Assembly: GCA_002363615.1 (NCBI GenBank)
Contig: DEWK01000019.1
Location: 1-64,000, forward strand
Reading direction: 5' to 3'
DNA length: 64,000 nucleotides
DNA from: Lachnospira sp. UBA3212
GTDB lineage: Bacteria > Bacillota > Clostridia > Lachnospirales > Lachnospiraceae
The position numbers and the translations under genes are program-made. Position 1 is the first letter of the stretch, and every line of letters begins with the position of its first letter. Of the stretch, positions 1 through 9,252 are shown one piece after another. The notes under the pieces are model-generated. The model searched no databases, was not told the DNA's origin, and saw only the letters and a program-made list of their open reading frames with translations.

Positions 1-26
1 TGCACTTAGATTGTAAATTCAAGAAT

Positions 27-56
27 AAAAAAAAGAGGCCTGGGCCTCTTTTTTTT
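27..56. terminator. Bidirectional rho-independent terminator after the V-ATPase operon
   Basis: A run of eight A, a perfect 6-bp GC-rich stem (GAGGCC/GGCCTC, loop TG) and a run of eight T form a symmetric terminator. On the minus strand it ends the V-ATPase operon. The stop codon of subunit D (55-57) lies within the U-tract partner, so the stop and terminator overlap. It would also work for any gene converging from the left of the window. Confidence 0.85.
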
Positions 57-723
57 AATGAATACTTTCGTACCCCTCATAATGGTGGGCTTCTTCTAAC
101 ATCATATCCTTAACCTTCATCAGTCGAACCTGAGTAGAACGTTCATTTTCATCTAATTTCATAGAGATATATTTGATTTTTTCCTGAGTCTGAGGAATAA
201 TCACGTGCTCTAAGGCGTTTACTCGACGTCTGGTACTTTCGATTTCGGATGCAATCATCTGACAGGATTTCTCGATTTCTGCCAGTTTTAAAAGGTCCGG
301 AAGAACGTGATCAAGAGATTGTACCGCTAAATCTAAGTCACCGGAGGTAAAAGCATATCCGTAAGAATAGATATCATCCTGGTTGGCACTTTTGGTTTTA
401 AAGCCAAACTTTGGGATGTTTACACTCATTACATTTTCTGTGGAAAGCTCTAAGGATACCTCCTGTTTTGGAGCCATAAGGGCAGTGTGGAGACTTTGTT
501 CGTCCATACCTGCCTTAGCCACTAAAAAGTTGGTGTTGGAGAGAGAAATGGCCTCTTCTACTTTTTTACGAAGGTCCATATTTTCCTGAACCATAATCAT
601 AAACTGGCGCATTAACTCGTCTCGTTTATCCTTTAAAAGTTTGTGTCCACGGGAAGCAGTCACAAGTTTTTTCTTAAGCTTTTTTAACTCCATTCGGGTA
701 GGATTTGTAACGACAACAGCCAT
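55..723 (-). CDS. atpD: V-type ATP synthase subunit D
   Basis: This is the central-stalk (rotor) subunit of the V/A-type ATPase, linking ATP hydrolysis in the A3B3 head to rotation of the K ring. The 222-residue product starts with the family-typical 'NPTRMELKKLKKKL' segment and has long N- and C-terminal helices that would form the antiparallel coiled coil, with a globular middle. Length is slightly above the usual 200-215. It is the last gene of the operon, 10 nt after subunit B, with an AGGAGG ribosome binding site just upstream of the ATG. Family assignment is firm. Confidence 0.95.
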   Translation of the reverse strand: MAVVVTNPTRMELKKLKKKLVTASRGHKLLKDKRDELMRQFMIMVQENMDLRKKVEEAISLSNTNFLVAKAGMDEQSLHTALMAPKQEVSLELSTENVMSVNIPKFGFKTKSANQDDIYSYGYAFTSGDLDLAVQSLDHVLPDLLKLAEIEKSCQMIASEIESTRRRVNALEHVIIPQTQEKIKYISMKLDENERSTQVRLMKVKDMMLEEAHHYEGYESIH

Positions 724-733
724 AATCTACCTC

Positions 734-2107
734 CTAGAATTTGCCATAATACTTGTCCAAGGTTTCATCATTGATACGCTTTAATTCGGTACGTGGCAAC
801 ATAGATAAGAGCTTCCAACCGATATTAAGGGTTTCCTCGATATCACGGTCGGTCTCATAACCCTGAGAAACGTACTCTTGCTCAAAGGCATCTGCAAACT
901 TTGCATACTTTAAGTCAATGTCTGTTAAGGCAGACTCACCTAAAATGGTCATTAATTCCTTCGCGTCCTTACCACGAGAGTAGGCGGCAAAGAGCTGGTT
1001 CATAGTACTCGCGTGATCGGCACGAGTTTTCCCCTCACCAATTCCCTTATCCTTTAATCGAGAAAGGGAAGGGAGAACGTCGATTGGAGGGGTCACACCT
1101 CTCTGGTAAAGATCACGACTTAAGATAATCTGTCCCTCGGTGATATATCCGGTAAGGTCAGGGATTGGATGAGTCTTATCATCCTCAGGCATGGTAAGAA
1201 TTGGAATCATGGTAATCGATCCCTTCTTTCCCTGCTGACGGCCGGCACGCTCATAAAGGGTAGCAAGGTTGGTATACATATAACCAGGATAACCACGACG
1301 TCCGGGAACCTCCTTACGAGCAGCAGAAACCTCTCGCAGGGCATCGGCGTAGTTGGTAATATCCGTTAAGATAACCAGTACGTGCATCTCCTTTTCAAAT
1401 GCTAGGTATTCAGCAGCGGTAAGGGCCATACGAGGTGTGGCAATACGCTCTACTGCCGGATCATTTGCAAGGTTAATGAAAAGTACGGTACGATCAAGGG
1501 CACCGGTTTCACGGAAGGAATCAATAAAGAAGTTTGATTCCTCAAAGGTAATACCCATTGCTGCAAAAACTACTGCAAATGGTTCGTCTGTTCCTTTTAC
1601 CTTTGCCTGTCTTGCAATCTGAGCTGCAAGCTGGGCATGTGGTAAACCGGAAGCAGAGAAAATAGGTAGCTTTTGACCACGAACCAGGGTATTTAATCCG
1701 TCAATGGCGGAAACACCGGTTTCAATAAATTCCGATGGGTAAATTCTAGCAGCAGGATTCATAGGAAGTCCATTAATATCCATACGGGCATCTGGAAGAA
1801 TTTCTGGACCGTCATCAATTGGATGGCCTAAACCATCAAAGACACGCCCTAACATATCCATGGAAACTCCTAATTCCATGCCTCGTCCAAGGAAGCGAAC
1901 CTTAGAATTAGAAAGGTTAATACCAGCTGAATTTTCAAAAAGCTGAACTAAGGCATCGGAACCATTTACTTCCAATACCTGGCATCTTCTGCGAGAACCA
2001 TCAGCCAGTTCAATTTCACCCATTTCATCGTAAGTGACACCTTCTACATTTTTTACAAGCATTAAAGGTCCTGCCACTTCCTGTATTGTTTTATATTCCT
2101 TAGCCAT
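734..2107 (-). CDS. atpB: V-type ATP synthase subunit B
   Basis: Non-catalytic nucleotide-binding subunit of the A3B3 hexamer. The 457-residue length is standard. It lacks a true Walker A motif: at residues 149-160 it has the B-type sequence 'IFSASGLPHAQL' where catalytic subunits carry GxxGxGKT. The region 'PPIDVLPSLSRL' is the conserved helix-loop near the catalytic interface. Its start codon overlaps the end of subunit A by 8 nt, so translation of the two is probably coupled and their 3:3 stoichiometry helped. Very secure family call. Confidence 0.97.
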   Translation of the reverse strand: MAKEYKTIQEVAGPLMLVKNVEGVTYDEMGEIELADGSRRRCQVLEVNGSDALVQLFENSAGINLSNSKVRFLGRGMELGVSMDMLGRVFDGLGHPIDDGPEILPDARMDINGLPMNPAARIYPSEFIETGVSAIDGLNTLVRGQKLPIFSASGLPHAQLAAQIARQAKVKGTDEPFAVVFAAMGITFEESNFFIDSFRETGALDRTVLFINLANDPAVERIATPRMALTAAEYLAFEKEMHVLVILTDITNYADALREVSAARKEVPGRRGYPGYMYTNLATLYERAGRQQGKKGSITMIPILTMPEDDKTHPIPDLTGYITEGQIILSRDLYQRGVTPPIDVLPSLSRLKDKGIGEGKTRADHASTMNQLFAAYSRGKDAKELMTILGESALTDIDLKYAKFADAFEQEYVSQGYETDRDIEETLNIGWKLLSMLPRTELKRINDETLDKYYGKF

Positions 2108-3878
2108 CGATTCGGTCCTCCCTTCTTAAGATCTCAGTGATTTCAGCCTCTAGAGAATCTGAAATTGTCTGGAATTCTTTCTTAATATCTTCCGGCTTTA
2201 CATACTTGAAACGTCCAATCTTTTCACGTACAGCCATATTTAAGATATCTTTGATGGATGCGCCTTGACTTAAGGCATCTTGAGATTTTTCATAGAAACC
2301 AACGACCAATTCCATCATATCAAACTGTTTTTCCAGCGGGGTATAGGTATCAATGGCATCAAATGAATTCTGGTGAAGAAAATCTTCACGAATCGATCTG
2401 GCTGCCTCCATCTTCAAACGATCAGAAGGAGAAAGGGCATCCATACCAACCATCTGTACAATCTCATTTAATTGAGCCTCTTCGTTAAGAAGGGTCATCA
2501 TCTTTTGACGGTCCTCTAACCATTTTTCATCAATGGTATCCTTAAACCAACCACCGATATTATCAATGTAAAGGGAATAACTGGTTAACCAGTTGATAGC
2601 CGGGAAATGACGTTTGTAAGCAAGAGCGGAATCCAATCCCCAGAATACCTTTACAATACGAAGGGTAGCCTGAGAAACCGGCTCTGAAATATCACCACCA
2701 GGAGGAGAAACGGCTCCGATTACAGAAAGAGAACCGATTCGCTCACTGCTGCCTAAGGTATTTACCATACCGGCACGCTCATAGAACTGGGCAAGACGGC
2801 TACCCAAATAAGCTGGATAACCTTCTTCCCCCGGCATTTCCTGAAGTCGACCAGACATTTCACGTAAGGCCTCAGCCCAACGAGAGGTGGAGTCAGCCAT
2901 AAGAGCTACGGAATAACCCATATCACGGAAATACTCGGCAATGGTAATACCGGTGTAAATAGAAGCCTCACGGGCTGCTACCGGCATATCTGAGGTGTTT
3001 GCAATTAATACGGTACGCTCCATTAAAGAGTAACCGGTTTTTGGATCCTTTAAGGCAGGGAATTCATTTAATACGTCGGTCATCTCGTTACCACGTTCCC
3101 CACAACCGATGTAAACAACGATATCCGCTTCTGCCCATTTAGCAAGCTGGTGCTGGATAACGGTCTTACCAGATCCGAAAGGACCGGGTACGGATGCTAC
3201 ACCACCCTTTGCGATCGGGAAAAAGGTATCTATTACTCGCTGGCCGGTTACTAATGGCATGCTAGGTGGAAGCTTCTTTTCATAAGGACGCCCCACACGG
3301 ACTGGCCATTTCTGAGCCATGGCAATCTCCTTAGGTCCATCTGCAGTATTAACCACTGCAACTGTTTCATGAACGGTAAAGTCACCGGATTTGATTTCTG
3401 TAATCTTACCGGAGATATTCGGTGGTACCATGATCTTTTGGGTAACCACAGCGGTTTCTTTTACAGTTCCGATGATATCACCGCCGGTTACCTGGCTACC
3501 TACCTCTACCGAAGGGGTAAAGGTCCATTTCTTTTCTGGGTCAAGTGCCGGTACATCAATACCACGCTGAAGACTATTGGAGTTTGCCACTCTCATAATC
3601 TCATTTAGTGGACGCTGAATACCATCATAAATACTACTAATTAATCCAGGTCCCAGTTCTACACTTAAAGGCATACCGGTAGATTCTACTGGTTCCCCCG
3701 GTCCAAGACCTGCTGTTTCTTCATATACCTGAATGGATGCCTGGTCCCCGTGCATCTCAATGATCTCACCAATCAGGTGATTTTTGCTAACACGGACCAC
3801 ATCATACATATTGGCGTCACGCATACCTTCTGCGATGACCAATGGACCGGCAACCTTCTTAATCGTTCCTTTAGCCAA
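2100..3878 (-). CDS. atpA: V-type ATP synthase subunit A (catalytic), TTG start
   Basis: Catalytic ATP-hydrolysing subunit of the V1/A1 head. The 592-residue protein has an N-terminal beta-barrel, the bulge ('non-homologous') domain and a Walker A motif GPFGSGKT at about residues 232-239. I chose the TTG at 3878-3876 as start: it sits 8 nt after AAAGGAG and gives the family-typical N-terminus 'LAKGTIKKVAGPLV' (initiator read as Met). The first in-frame ATG, 45 nt upstream, lies inside the end of subunit F and lacks a ribosome binding site. The end overlaps atpB by 8 nt. Confidence 0.95.
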   Translation of the reverse strand: MAKGTIKKVAGPLVIAEGMRDANMYDVVRVSKNHLIGEIIEMHGDQASIQVYEETAGLGPGEPVESTGMPLSVELGPGLISSIYDGIQRPLNEIMRVANSNSLQRGIDVPALDPEKKWTFTPSVEVGSQVTGGDIIGTVKETAVVTQKIMVPPNISGKITEIKSGDFTVHETVAVVNTADGPKEIAMAQKWPVRVGRPYEKKLPPSMPLVTGQRVIDTFFPIAKGGVASVPGPFGSGKTVIQHQLAKWAEADIVVYIGCGERGNEMTDVLNEFPALKDPKTGYSLMERTVLIANTSDMPVAAREASIYTGITIAEYFRDMGYSVALMADSTSRWAEALREMSGRLQEMPGEEGYPAYLGSRLAQFYERAGMVNTLGSSERIGSLSVIGAVSPPGGDISEPVSQATLRIVKVFWGLDSALAYKRHFPAINWLTSYSLYIDNIGGWFKDTIDEKWLEDRQKMMTLLNEEAQLNEIVQMVGMDALSPSDRLKMEAARSIREDFLHQNSFDAIDTYTPLEKQFDMMELVVGFYEKSQDALSQGASIKDILNMAVREKIGRFKYVKPEDIKKEFQTISDSLEAEITEILRREDRIDG

Positions 3879-3897
3879 TGTTTTTACTCCTTTCCAT

Positions 3898-4218
3898 TTA
3901 TTCGTCTCCGAATAAGATGTCACTACCCACAGCTTGTTTCACAGAATCCTTAACTCCTAAAATACCGGCTCCGGTATTATTGGAAATGCCGGGAATCTGA
4001 ATGATTGCCGGTGTGAGTCTGGTGCGATAATAGTCCACCAGTTCAGGAATCTGGGCAGCAGCTGCCTCGGTAATATAAATTACGGCGCAATTCTCTTCAG
4101 CAAGATGTTTTACTGTAGAGGCCACCATGGATTGATCTGTGACTGCATGAATTTCCAGTCCCAAAGTGGCAAAACCGTAAATACTGTCATAGTCACCAAC
4201 GACTGCAATTCTATACAT
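3898..4218 (-). CDS. atpF: V-type ATP synthase subunit F
   Basis: Small central-stalk subunit that sits on subunit D and modulates ATPase activity. The 106-residue length is normal and the N-terminus 'MYRIAVVGDYDSIYGF' is characteristic (Rossmann-like fold, GD motif). The ATG overlaps the end of subunit C by 8 nt, consistent with translational coupling. The gene is followed by a 19-nt gap before the TTG start of atpA. Confidence 0.95.
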   Translation of the reverse strand: MYRIAVVGDYDSIYGFATLGLEIHAVTDQSMVASTVKHLAEENCAVIYITEAAAAQIPELVDYYRTRLTPAIIQIPGISNNTGAGILGVKDSVKQAVGSDILFGDE

Positions 4219-5185
4219 ACATCCTCCTTATCCTCTCGCGGAGATTTTCTTCCGGAAGATTGTTACGTTTTCCGGATAAGATAATCCGGACAGTTTTGAT
4301 TTCATTCTGTCTGGCAAGCTGGTAAGCCACAACGGTTCCTAAAGTGAAGGAATCGTATTTTTCAGGCTGGATCATCTGGATGATTTGGTTATCACACCAA
4401 CATTCGAAAACAGAAGGTGAAATCTGATAGCTTTCTGACGCATCCGAAAACCGGGTGGTCTTTAAATATTCAAGTACACGGTCTTCTCCCTGCTTTGCAG
4501 CTTCGGTAAGACGAGCGATATTAAGCGAATCACATGGAGCAAGGGCTCGCTTGAAAAAGTCTTCCGACTTCTTGGTTCTAGCCCCTCGAAGGGCGATTTT
4601 TATATCTGCGGTAGCAACCAGTAATTCACCGTACTTGGCTACCAGCTTTTCCGGTGACTTTTGTGCTTCCTCTTTGATTGCAACTAAGGTACCACGGTCA
4701 ATGATACAATCCATTAACTGACCATCCTTGGTATGAAGAAGGGCTTCGTAGGCTTCCTTGGCAGGAGCCTGCATATAGGATGGAAGAGAGGCAAAATTCT
4801 TATCGTGTAACTTAGAAAGAATATCCTCGTAGGATGGATTGGTATTATCATAATAAATCTTGGCATCAATACCGCCAAAGATTAAAGTCTTAAGAGCAGC
4901 CTTTAAATTATGAAAAATCTTAGGAAGGGATAAAACCAAAAAGGCAGTGTGATTGCCGGCGGCAAGTTCCTCCACGGTTTTTCTGGTTTTATTTTCCTCA
5001 TAAGAAAGAATCTCTTCTTCGCTAGGATTTTCTATGGAACTATCTCCCCATCCATGCTCCCTTAAAAAAGAAAGGGCGGCTTCGTAGGAAGGGGTTTTTA
5101 AAAGTTCTTCAATGGTCTGGTCTGAATAAAGGGCCAGCTCTAAAACACGGGTACGGGCAGCTGCGAAAATATAATCTTGTGCCAT
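4211..5185 (-). CDS. atpC: V-type ATP synthase subunit C
   Basis: All-helical subunit (V-ATPase d / A-ATPase C family) that acts as the socket joining the central stalk to the membrane K ring. The product is 324 residues, close to the usual 320-350, and starts with 'MAQDYIFAAARTRVLE', matching the family's opening helix and its conserved Y-aromatic-R pattern. A GAGGT ribosome binding site precedes the ATG. Sequence conservation in this family is modest, so the call leans partly on its position between subunits E and F. Confidence 0.92.
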   Translation of the reverse strand: MAQDYIFAAARTRVLELALYSDQTIEELLKTPSYEAALSFLREHGWGDSSIENPSEEEILSYEENKTRKTVEELAAGNHTAFLVLSLPKIFHNLKAALKTLIFGGIDAKIYYDNTNPSYEDILSKLHDKNFASLPSYMQAPAKEAYEALLHTKDGQLMDCIIDRGTLVAIKEEAQKSPEKLVAKYGELLVATADIKIALRGARTKKSEDFFKRALAPCDSLNIARLTEAAKQGEDRVLEYLKTTRFSDASESYQISPSVFECWCDNQIIQMIQPEKYDSFTLGTVVAYQLARQNEIKTVRIILSGKRNNLPEENLRERIRRMYV

Positions 5186-5198
5186 TGTTACCTCGTTT

Positions 5199-5795
5199 CT
5201 AACTTTTTGTCAGGTACTGGTTAATTGCATCTGTCAATGCATCATTTTTATCGTGGAAAATAGCTTCCATGGAGCAGTTTTCCTGGATACCACCGTAAGA
5301 AAGAACAAATCCTCCATCAATGGAAACGGTATCCTTACTTAAATGAAGGCTTCCGCCATTTTCTGCGGCCAGGCGATTGGCTGTTTCTTCAAATACCTTT
5401 GGGGCACGAGCAAGATCCTTTTCATTTAATAGAAGGATGCCATCCCTTGCCTGGGCGTGGATTTTTATAAGCTTACTAAGAAGTTCAAAATAATCTTCCT
5501 CGGGAAGGTTAAGGACCGCCTGATAAGCCTTTTCCTTTAACTGGGAAATCAAGGCCTGACGTGCCTTTAAAAGAGTCTGACGCTTCTTTAATTCAGCGGT
5601 AGACTGGGCATTCTTAGATAATTCCTTAGCCTTTAATTGGTCTCGATAGTGAAAATCGGCAAGTTTCGCATCGGCAGCAGCCTTGGCTTGGGAAATAATC
5701 TGGTCTGCCTGCCTGTTGGCATCAGCAAGAATCTCATCACAGGTGGTCTGTGCATGTTCCAGGATCTGCTCTATAATACTTTCTAATCCTGTCAT
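5199..5795 (-). CDS. atpE: V-type ATP synthase subunit E
   Basis: Peripheral-stalk (stator) subunit. The 198-residue protein has a long Ala/Lys/Glu/Gln-rich N-terminal coiled coil (about residues 8-105) and a small globular C-terminal domain containing 'DGGFVLSYGGIQENCS', which corresponds to the GGxxL region of E subunits. It would pair with the short coiled-coil protein encoded at 8351-8662 to form the EG/EH-type stalk. It lies 13 nt from subunit C in the operon. Confidence 0.92.
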   Translation of the reverse strand: MTGLESIIEQILEHAQTTCDEILADANRQADQIISQAKAAADAKLADFHYRDQLKAKELSKNAQSTAELKKRQTLLKARQALISQLKEKAYQAVLNLPEEDYFELLSKLIKIHAQARDGILLLNEKDLARAPKVFEETANRLAAENGGSLHLSKDTVSIDGGFVLSYGGIQENCSMEAIFHDKNDALTDAINQYLTKS

Positions 5796-5808
5796 ATAAG
5801 GTCCTTTC

Positions 5809-6288
5809 TTATAACTGAATTGCGTTTACTGCAAGGATAGAGATCAAAAGTGCAAGAATAGCATAGGTCTCGACCATGGCAGGGAAAAGCATAGACTTAG
5901 CAAACTGCTCAGGTCTCTTTGCTACAATACCAATGGAAGCAACGGCGGTTCTTCCCTGGTGCATACCAGAAACAAGACCAACGATACCAATTGGAAGGCA
6001 GGCAGCAAAGATCATAAGACCGGTCTGAAGTGACATATCGGTAGCTGGGTTACCAGAAAGAAGTCCGATCTTAGAAAGGGTAATGAAACCAACTAACAAT
6101 CCGTAGATACCCTGGGTACCAGGAAGAAGCTGAAGAATTAAAACCTTAACGAACTTGCTTGGGTCTTCACTAACAACGCCGGAAGCTGCCTGACCGGCAA
6201 CACCTACACCACTGGCAGAACCCATACCAGCAAGTGCTACAGCGAAAGCTGCACCAAGAAGTGCAAATACAATACCTAAATGACTCAT
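5809..6288 (-). CDS. ntpK: V-type ATP synthase subunit K (membrane rotor ring), predicted Na+-binding
   Basis: Rotor-ring proteolipid. The 159-residue protein has two helical hairpins (four membrane segments), like E. hirae NtpK rather than the two-helix F-type c subunit. The ion-carrying carboxylate is Glu140 in 'VETYAIL'. The Na+ ligands known in E. hirae NtpK (L61, T64, Q65, Q110, E139) align with L55, T58 and Q59 in 'LLPGTQG', Q111 in 'GMHQG', and E140. The full ligand set implies Na+ rather than H+ transport. This is inferred from family knowledge and not measured here. Confidence 0.95.
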   Translation of the reverse strand: MSHLGIVFALLGAAFAVALAGMGSASGVGVAGQAASGVVSEDPSKFVKVLILQLLPGTQGIYGLLVGFITLSKIGLLSGNPATDMSLQTGLMIFAACLPIGIVGLVSGMHQGRTAVASIGIVAKRPEQFAKSMLFPAMVETYAILALLISILAVNAIQL

Positions 6289-6321
6289 AATAATTATTCC
6301 TCCAAATTCATTTATTAAATA

Positions 6322-8334
6322 TTATTTTCTTGTGACATCAATATAATTGGTGTTCTCCTTAAATGGAGTAAATGGTTCGCCTCCTGCCTCATAGAATTTA
6401 CCAAAGAACTCTACATACTGAAGACGACAGGTGTGGACATAGGCTCCTAAAAGGTTAATCGCCAGATTTAAGGTATGTCCAACAATAAAGATTAAGATGA
6501 AAATGATGATTCCAAAAGGTGAATCTCCGGCGGCAAGCTTTGCCATCATGTTTACTACGGAAGCAATTACTCCGGTAGCAAGTCCCAAGGCCAAAAGTCT
6601 TGAGTAGGAAAGCAGGTCGGAAAGCCAGCTTGTTACATCATATAAGCCATAAAGGCCCAGTCCCAATCGAGCAAGTGGATTCTTTTGAGAACGTCCTGCA
6701 AAGAGGAGGATCAAAAGGGCACCGGTAAGGGCAATCACATAACTTGCCGTCTTCATGGAAGGAGAAAACTTAATCTCTACCTGGGCGATGGATGCAAACA
6801 TAGAAGTTGGCATTAACATCATGATTAATCCAATTACCAAAAGGAACCAGGAAAGGACATCTCCTAAGAATCCTGCAAAATCTTTGTGCTTTAATTGCTG
6901 GTATCCCTTGATTCCAAGACCAAGGAAAAGGTGGATTAATCCAATGATCATAGATACGATCAGAAGCTTCATAGGATTATTCAATGGAACAAACCACAAA
7001 GCCTTAATGGTCACCTTGTGACCAAAGTAGGCTTCAGATACCGTATCAACAATATCTCCAAAGTAACCTCCAAAGAGGACACCCCAAATGAGGGTTGAGA
7101 TTCCGCACCAACCAAAGAGTCTTAGGGACTTGGCCAGGGAATCGGTCATCTTTGGGTATTTCTTTAACATAATAAAGCAGGCAATGGCGATTAAAGCACC
7201 ATAGGCTGCATCGGATAACATTAATCCAAAGAGGAAGATGTAGCAAAGGGTCATAATAGAAGTTGGATCCACTTCCCCCCTATGAGGAAGTCCATAAGAA
7301 GTTAAAACTCCTTCTCCCGCTGCAAAGAAAGTGCGATTGGAAAGTTCAATCGGCATCTGTTCATCTTCTGGTATCTCTTCGATTTCCACATCACAGGTAT
7401 AAAGTTCCTGCAAATGAGATTGAATCTCTTTTTCTTTCTTTTCAGGAATGTATCCTGTAATCAGGAAGGTATTTTGAGACTGAATCAAATTACCTAAAAT
7501 CTGATATTTTTCGGACCGGATTCGGTAGTAATCCGCTAGGATGAAAAGATCACCCTTCTGTTCGTTTAATTCTTCTAATTCCTTGGTTACCGAATCAATG
7601 GTTTCCTGAAAATTTTTCAGGTATCCCTCATATTTCTTCTTTTTTTCCAAAGGAGTTCTGCTGGAAACAAAAGAGGATCTGGTAAATCCTTCCTTGCGGA
7701 GGGCCGCTTCAAATACCTCTTCATCCTTCTTCATGCAAATGGCTACGATACAGGTCTGGTCCCTATCAGAAGAAATAACTTCTACATAGAAAGGAACCTG
7801 GTCTAACCTGGCTTCAAGGATACCTGTGATCTCACCTACCGATAAGGATGGACCAAGACTACCCATGAAAACTGAGGTAGACTTAGTACCAAAGGTATTA
7901 ATAGGAATATCCATGGAAAGCCATGGGGTAAGAGCTTCAATTCCTAAGGTATATTTTGCAATCCCTGCCTTGGCGGTCTCGATTTCCTTTCCACAATCAA
8001 TAATCTTTGCAACTAAGGTGTTATAAGCATGTCTGTCTGCAATGATTTGTTGGAACTTTTCCTGGCTGATATCTTCTTTTCCCTTTAGGGAATCGAAAAG
8101 TCCAGTCTTTTGTGGAACATAGGTATTTAAAATATCGATGGCCTGCTCGGTATTGGCAGATCTTCTCTCATAGTGAGTGATCGATGCGTTGGTATTGGTT
8201 CTTTTGAAAATGGAATTTTCCGCCAGTGCCATATCTACCTGAAGGGTACCTGTACTCTGGATGTATTCCAGAATGGCCTTACGGTCCTGCTTTAATCCCA
8301 GGATGTGGATTTTTTTCATGGTCAATACTGCCAT
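6322..8334 (-). CDS. ntpI: V-type ATP synthase subunit I
   Basis: Membrane stator subunit (a/I family) that provides the ion half-channels beside the K ring. The 670-residue protein has an N-terminal soluble region (about 1-350) with coiled coils that bind the peripheral stalks, followed by about eight membrane helices from residue ~358 onward. The essential channel arginine is visible in 'LLSYSRLLALGLA' near residue 577. The ribosome binding site is GAGGTG. The gene is 33 nt upstream of subunit K. Family call is firm. Confidence 0.95.
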   Translation of the reverse strand: MAVLTMKKIHILGLKQDRKAILEYIQSTGTLQVDMALAENSIFKRTNTNASITHYERRSANTEQAIDILNTYVPQKTGLFDSLKGKEDISQEKFQQIIADRHAYNTLVAKIIDCGKEIETAKAGIAKYTLGIEALTPWLSMDIPINTFGTKSTSVFMGSLGPSLSVGEITGILEARLDQVPFYVEVISSDRDQTCIVAICMKKDEEVFEAALRKEGFTRSSFVSSRTPLEKKKKYEGYLKNFQETIDSVTKELEELNEQKGDLFILADYYRIRSEKYQILGNLIQSQNTFLITGYIPEKKEKEIQSHLQELYTCDVEIEEIPEDEQMPIELSNRTFFAAGEGVLTSYGLPHRGEVDPTSIMTLCYIFLFGLMLSDAAYGALIAIACFIMLKKYPKMTDSLAKSLRLFGWCGISTLIWGVLFGGYFGDIVDTVSEAYFGHKVTIKALWFVPLNNPMKLLIVSMIIGLIHLFLGLGIKGYQQLKHKDFAGFLGDVLSWFLLVIGLIMMLMPTSMFASIAQVEIKFSPSMKTASYVIALTGALLILLFAGRSQKNPLARLGLGLYGLYDVTSWLSDLLSYSRLLALGLATGVIASVVNMMAKLAAGDSPFGIIIFILIFIVGHTLNLAINLLGAYVHTCRLQYVEFFGKFYEAGGEPFTPFKENTNYIDVTRK

Positions 8335-8350
8335 TTTGTCACCTCATCTT

Positions 8351-8662
8351 TCAGGAAATCAGGATCTGCTTTAGCGTAGCCAGAATCTCTTTCTCTTTTG
8401 CGTTGGCAGTGGCTTTCATCTTTTCCACTTCCTTGTGGGCCTCATTTAGACTCTGGGCAACAAGCGCATCTTCCTGTTCTTTTGCTTTTAATATAGAACG
8501 GCTGGATGTATCTTTCATATCTTTGTTACTAGCATCGGCGATGATGATTGCTTCTGCCTTAGCTTTTGCAATAATATCTTTTGCAGCCAGCCTGGCATTG
8601 GCAATTTTTTCATCCGCTGAGGCTTCCGCCTGTTCAATCTGGTTCATGGTTTCTTTTAACAA
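8351..8662 (-). CDS. V-type ATPase peripheral-stalk coiled-coil subunit (G/H type), TTG start
   Basis: This 103-residue, almost wholly helical protein is rich in Ala, Lys, Glu and Ile with heptad-like spacing, as expected for the G/H subunit that pairs with subunit E in the peripheral stalk. The start is a TTG at 8662-8660, placed 5 nt after a strong AAAGGAGG. The first in-frame ATG, 15 nt downstream, is too far from that site. Low-complexity coiled coils are hard to assign by sequence alone, so the call rests on position at the head of the V-ATPase genes. Confidence 0.8.
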   Translation of the reverse strand: MLKETMNQIEQAEASADEKIANARLAAKDIIAKAKAEAIIIADASNKDMKDTSSRSILKAKEQEDALVAQSLNEAHKEVEKMKATANAKEKEILATLKQILIS

Positions 8663-8710
8663 AGGATCCTCCTTTCTGGACGTGCTCTTTACTCTTTCTT
8701 GGGAAGGATT

Positions 8711-9211
8711 TTAGTAGGCACGAAGGTCATCATCATCCCCAGAAGACTTATCAATTTCCTTGATTCGACAGTCGTAGGATGTGTTTGCATCTACCTGTAC
8801 GGTAATTAAGTCGCCAACCTTATGATGTAACAGTGCTTTTCCTAAAGGAGATTCAATGCTAATCAGTCCATGCATGGAATTTCCCCGGATTGAGGTCACG
8901 AGTTTATAAGTTTCTTCCTCGTCCTCATCTTCAAAGTAAATCGTTACGGTATTATTGATACCTACCTCATCTTCCTTGGAAGAATCGTCAATTATAGTGG
9001 CGTTCTTTAAGATTCTGGTAAGATAGCGAATCCGACTTTCATTTTGATTTTTGGCCCGTTTGGCCTCATGGTATTCAAAGTTTTCACTTAAGTCTCCCTG
9101 AGCCCGGGTTTCCTTTACCTCTTCTAATAACTTTGGACGCACTACTAAGGTACGGTGGTCAATTTCCTCTTGAATTTTTTCTACATCGTGAGGAGTTAAT
9201 TTATTACCCAC
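8711..9211 (-). CDS. greA: Transcription elongation factor GreA, GTG start
   Basis: GreA rescues backtracked RNA polymerase by stimulating transcript cleavage through its secondary channel. The 166-residue protein has the N-terminal coiled-coil hairpin with the acidic tip motif 'RAQGDLSENFEYHEAK' (the D and E that chelate the catalytic Mg2+) and a C-terminal FKBP-like domain. I chose GTG at 9211-9209, 8 nt after AAAGGAG; the ATG 33 nt upstream has no ribosome binding site. Only 48 nt, with no terminator, separates it from the V-ATPase genes, so it probably heads that operon. The C-terminal tail 'GDDDDLRAY' is unusually acidic. Confidence 0.93.
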   Translation of the reverse strand: MGNKLTPHDVEKIQEEIDHRTLVVRPKLLEEVKETRAQGDLSENFEYHEAKRAKNQNESRIRYLTRILKNATIIDDSSKEDEVGINNTVTIYFEDEDEEETYKLVTSIRGNSMHGLISIESPLGKALLHHKVGDLITVQVDANTSYDCRIKEIDKSSGDDDDLRAY

Positions 9212-9252
9212 AACAATCTCTCCTTTCCGCCATAAAAATGACATCCTTACCT

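Noticed and set aside
8226..8714. A 162-codon plus-strand open frame opposite the V-ATPase stalk genes
   Set aside because: It lies antisense to the coiled-coil gene; Ala/Lys-rich coding sequence yields long hydrophobic antisense frames. No ribosome binding site or family resemblance.
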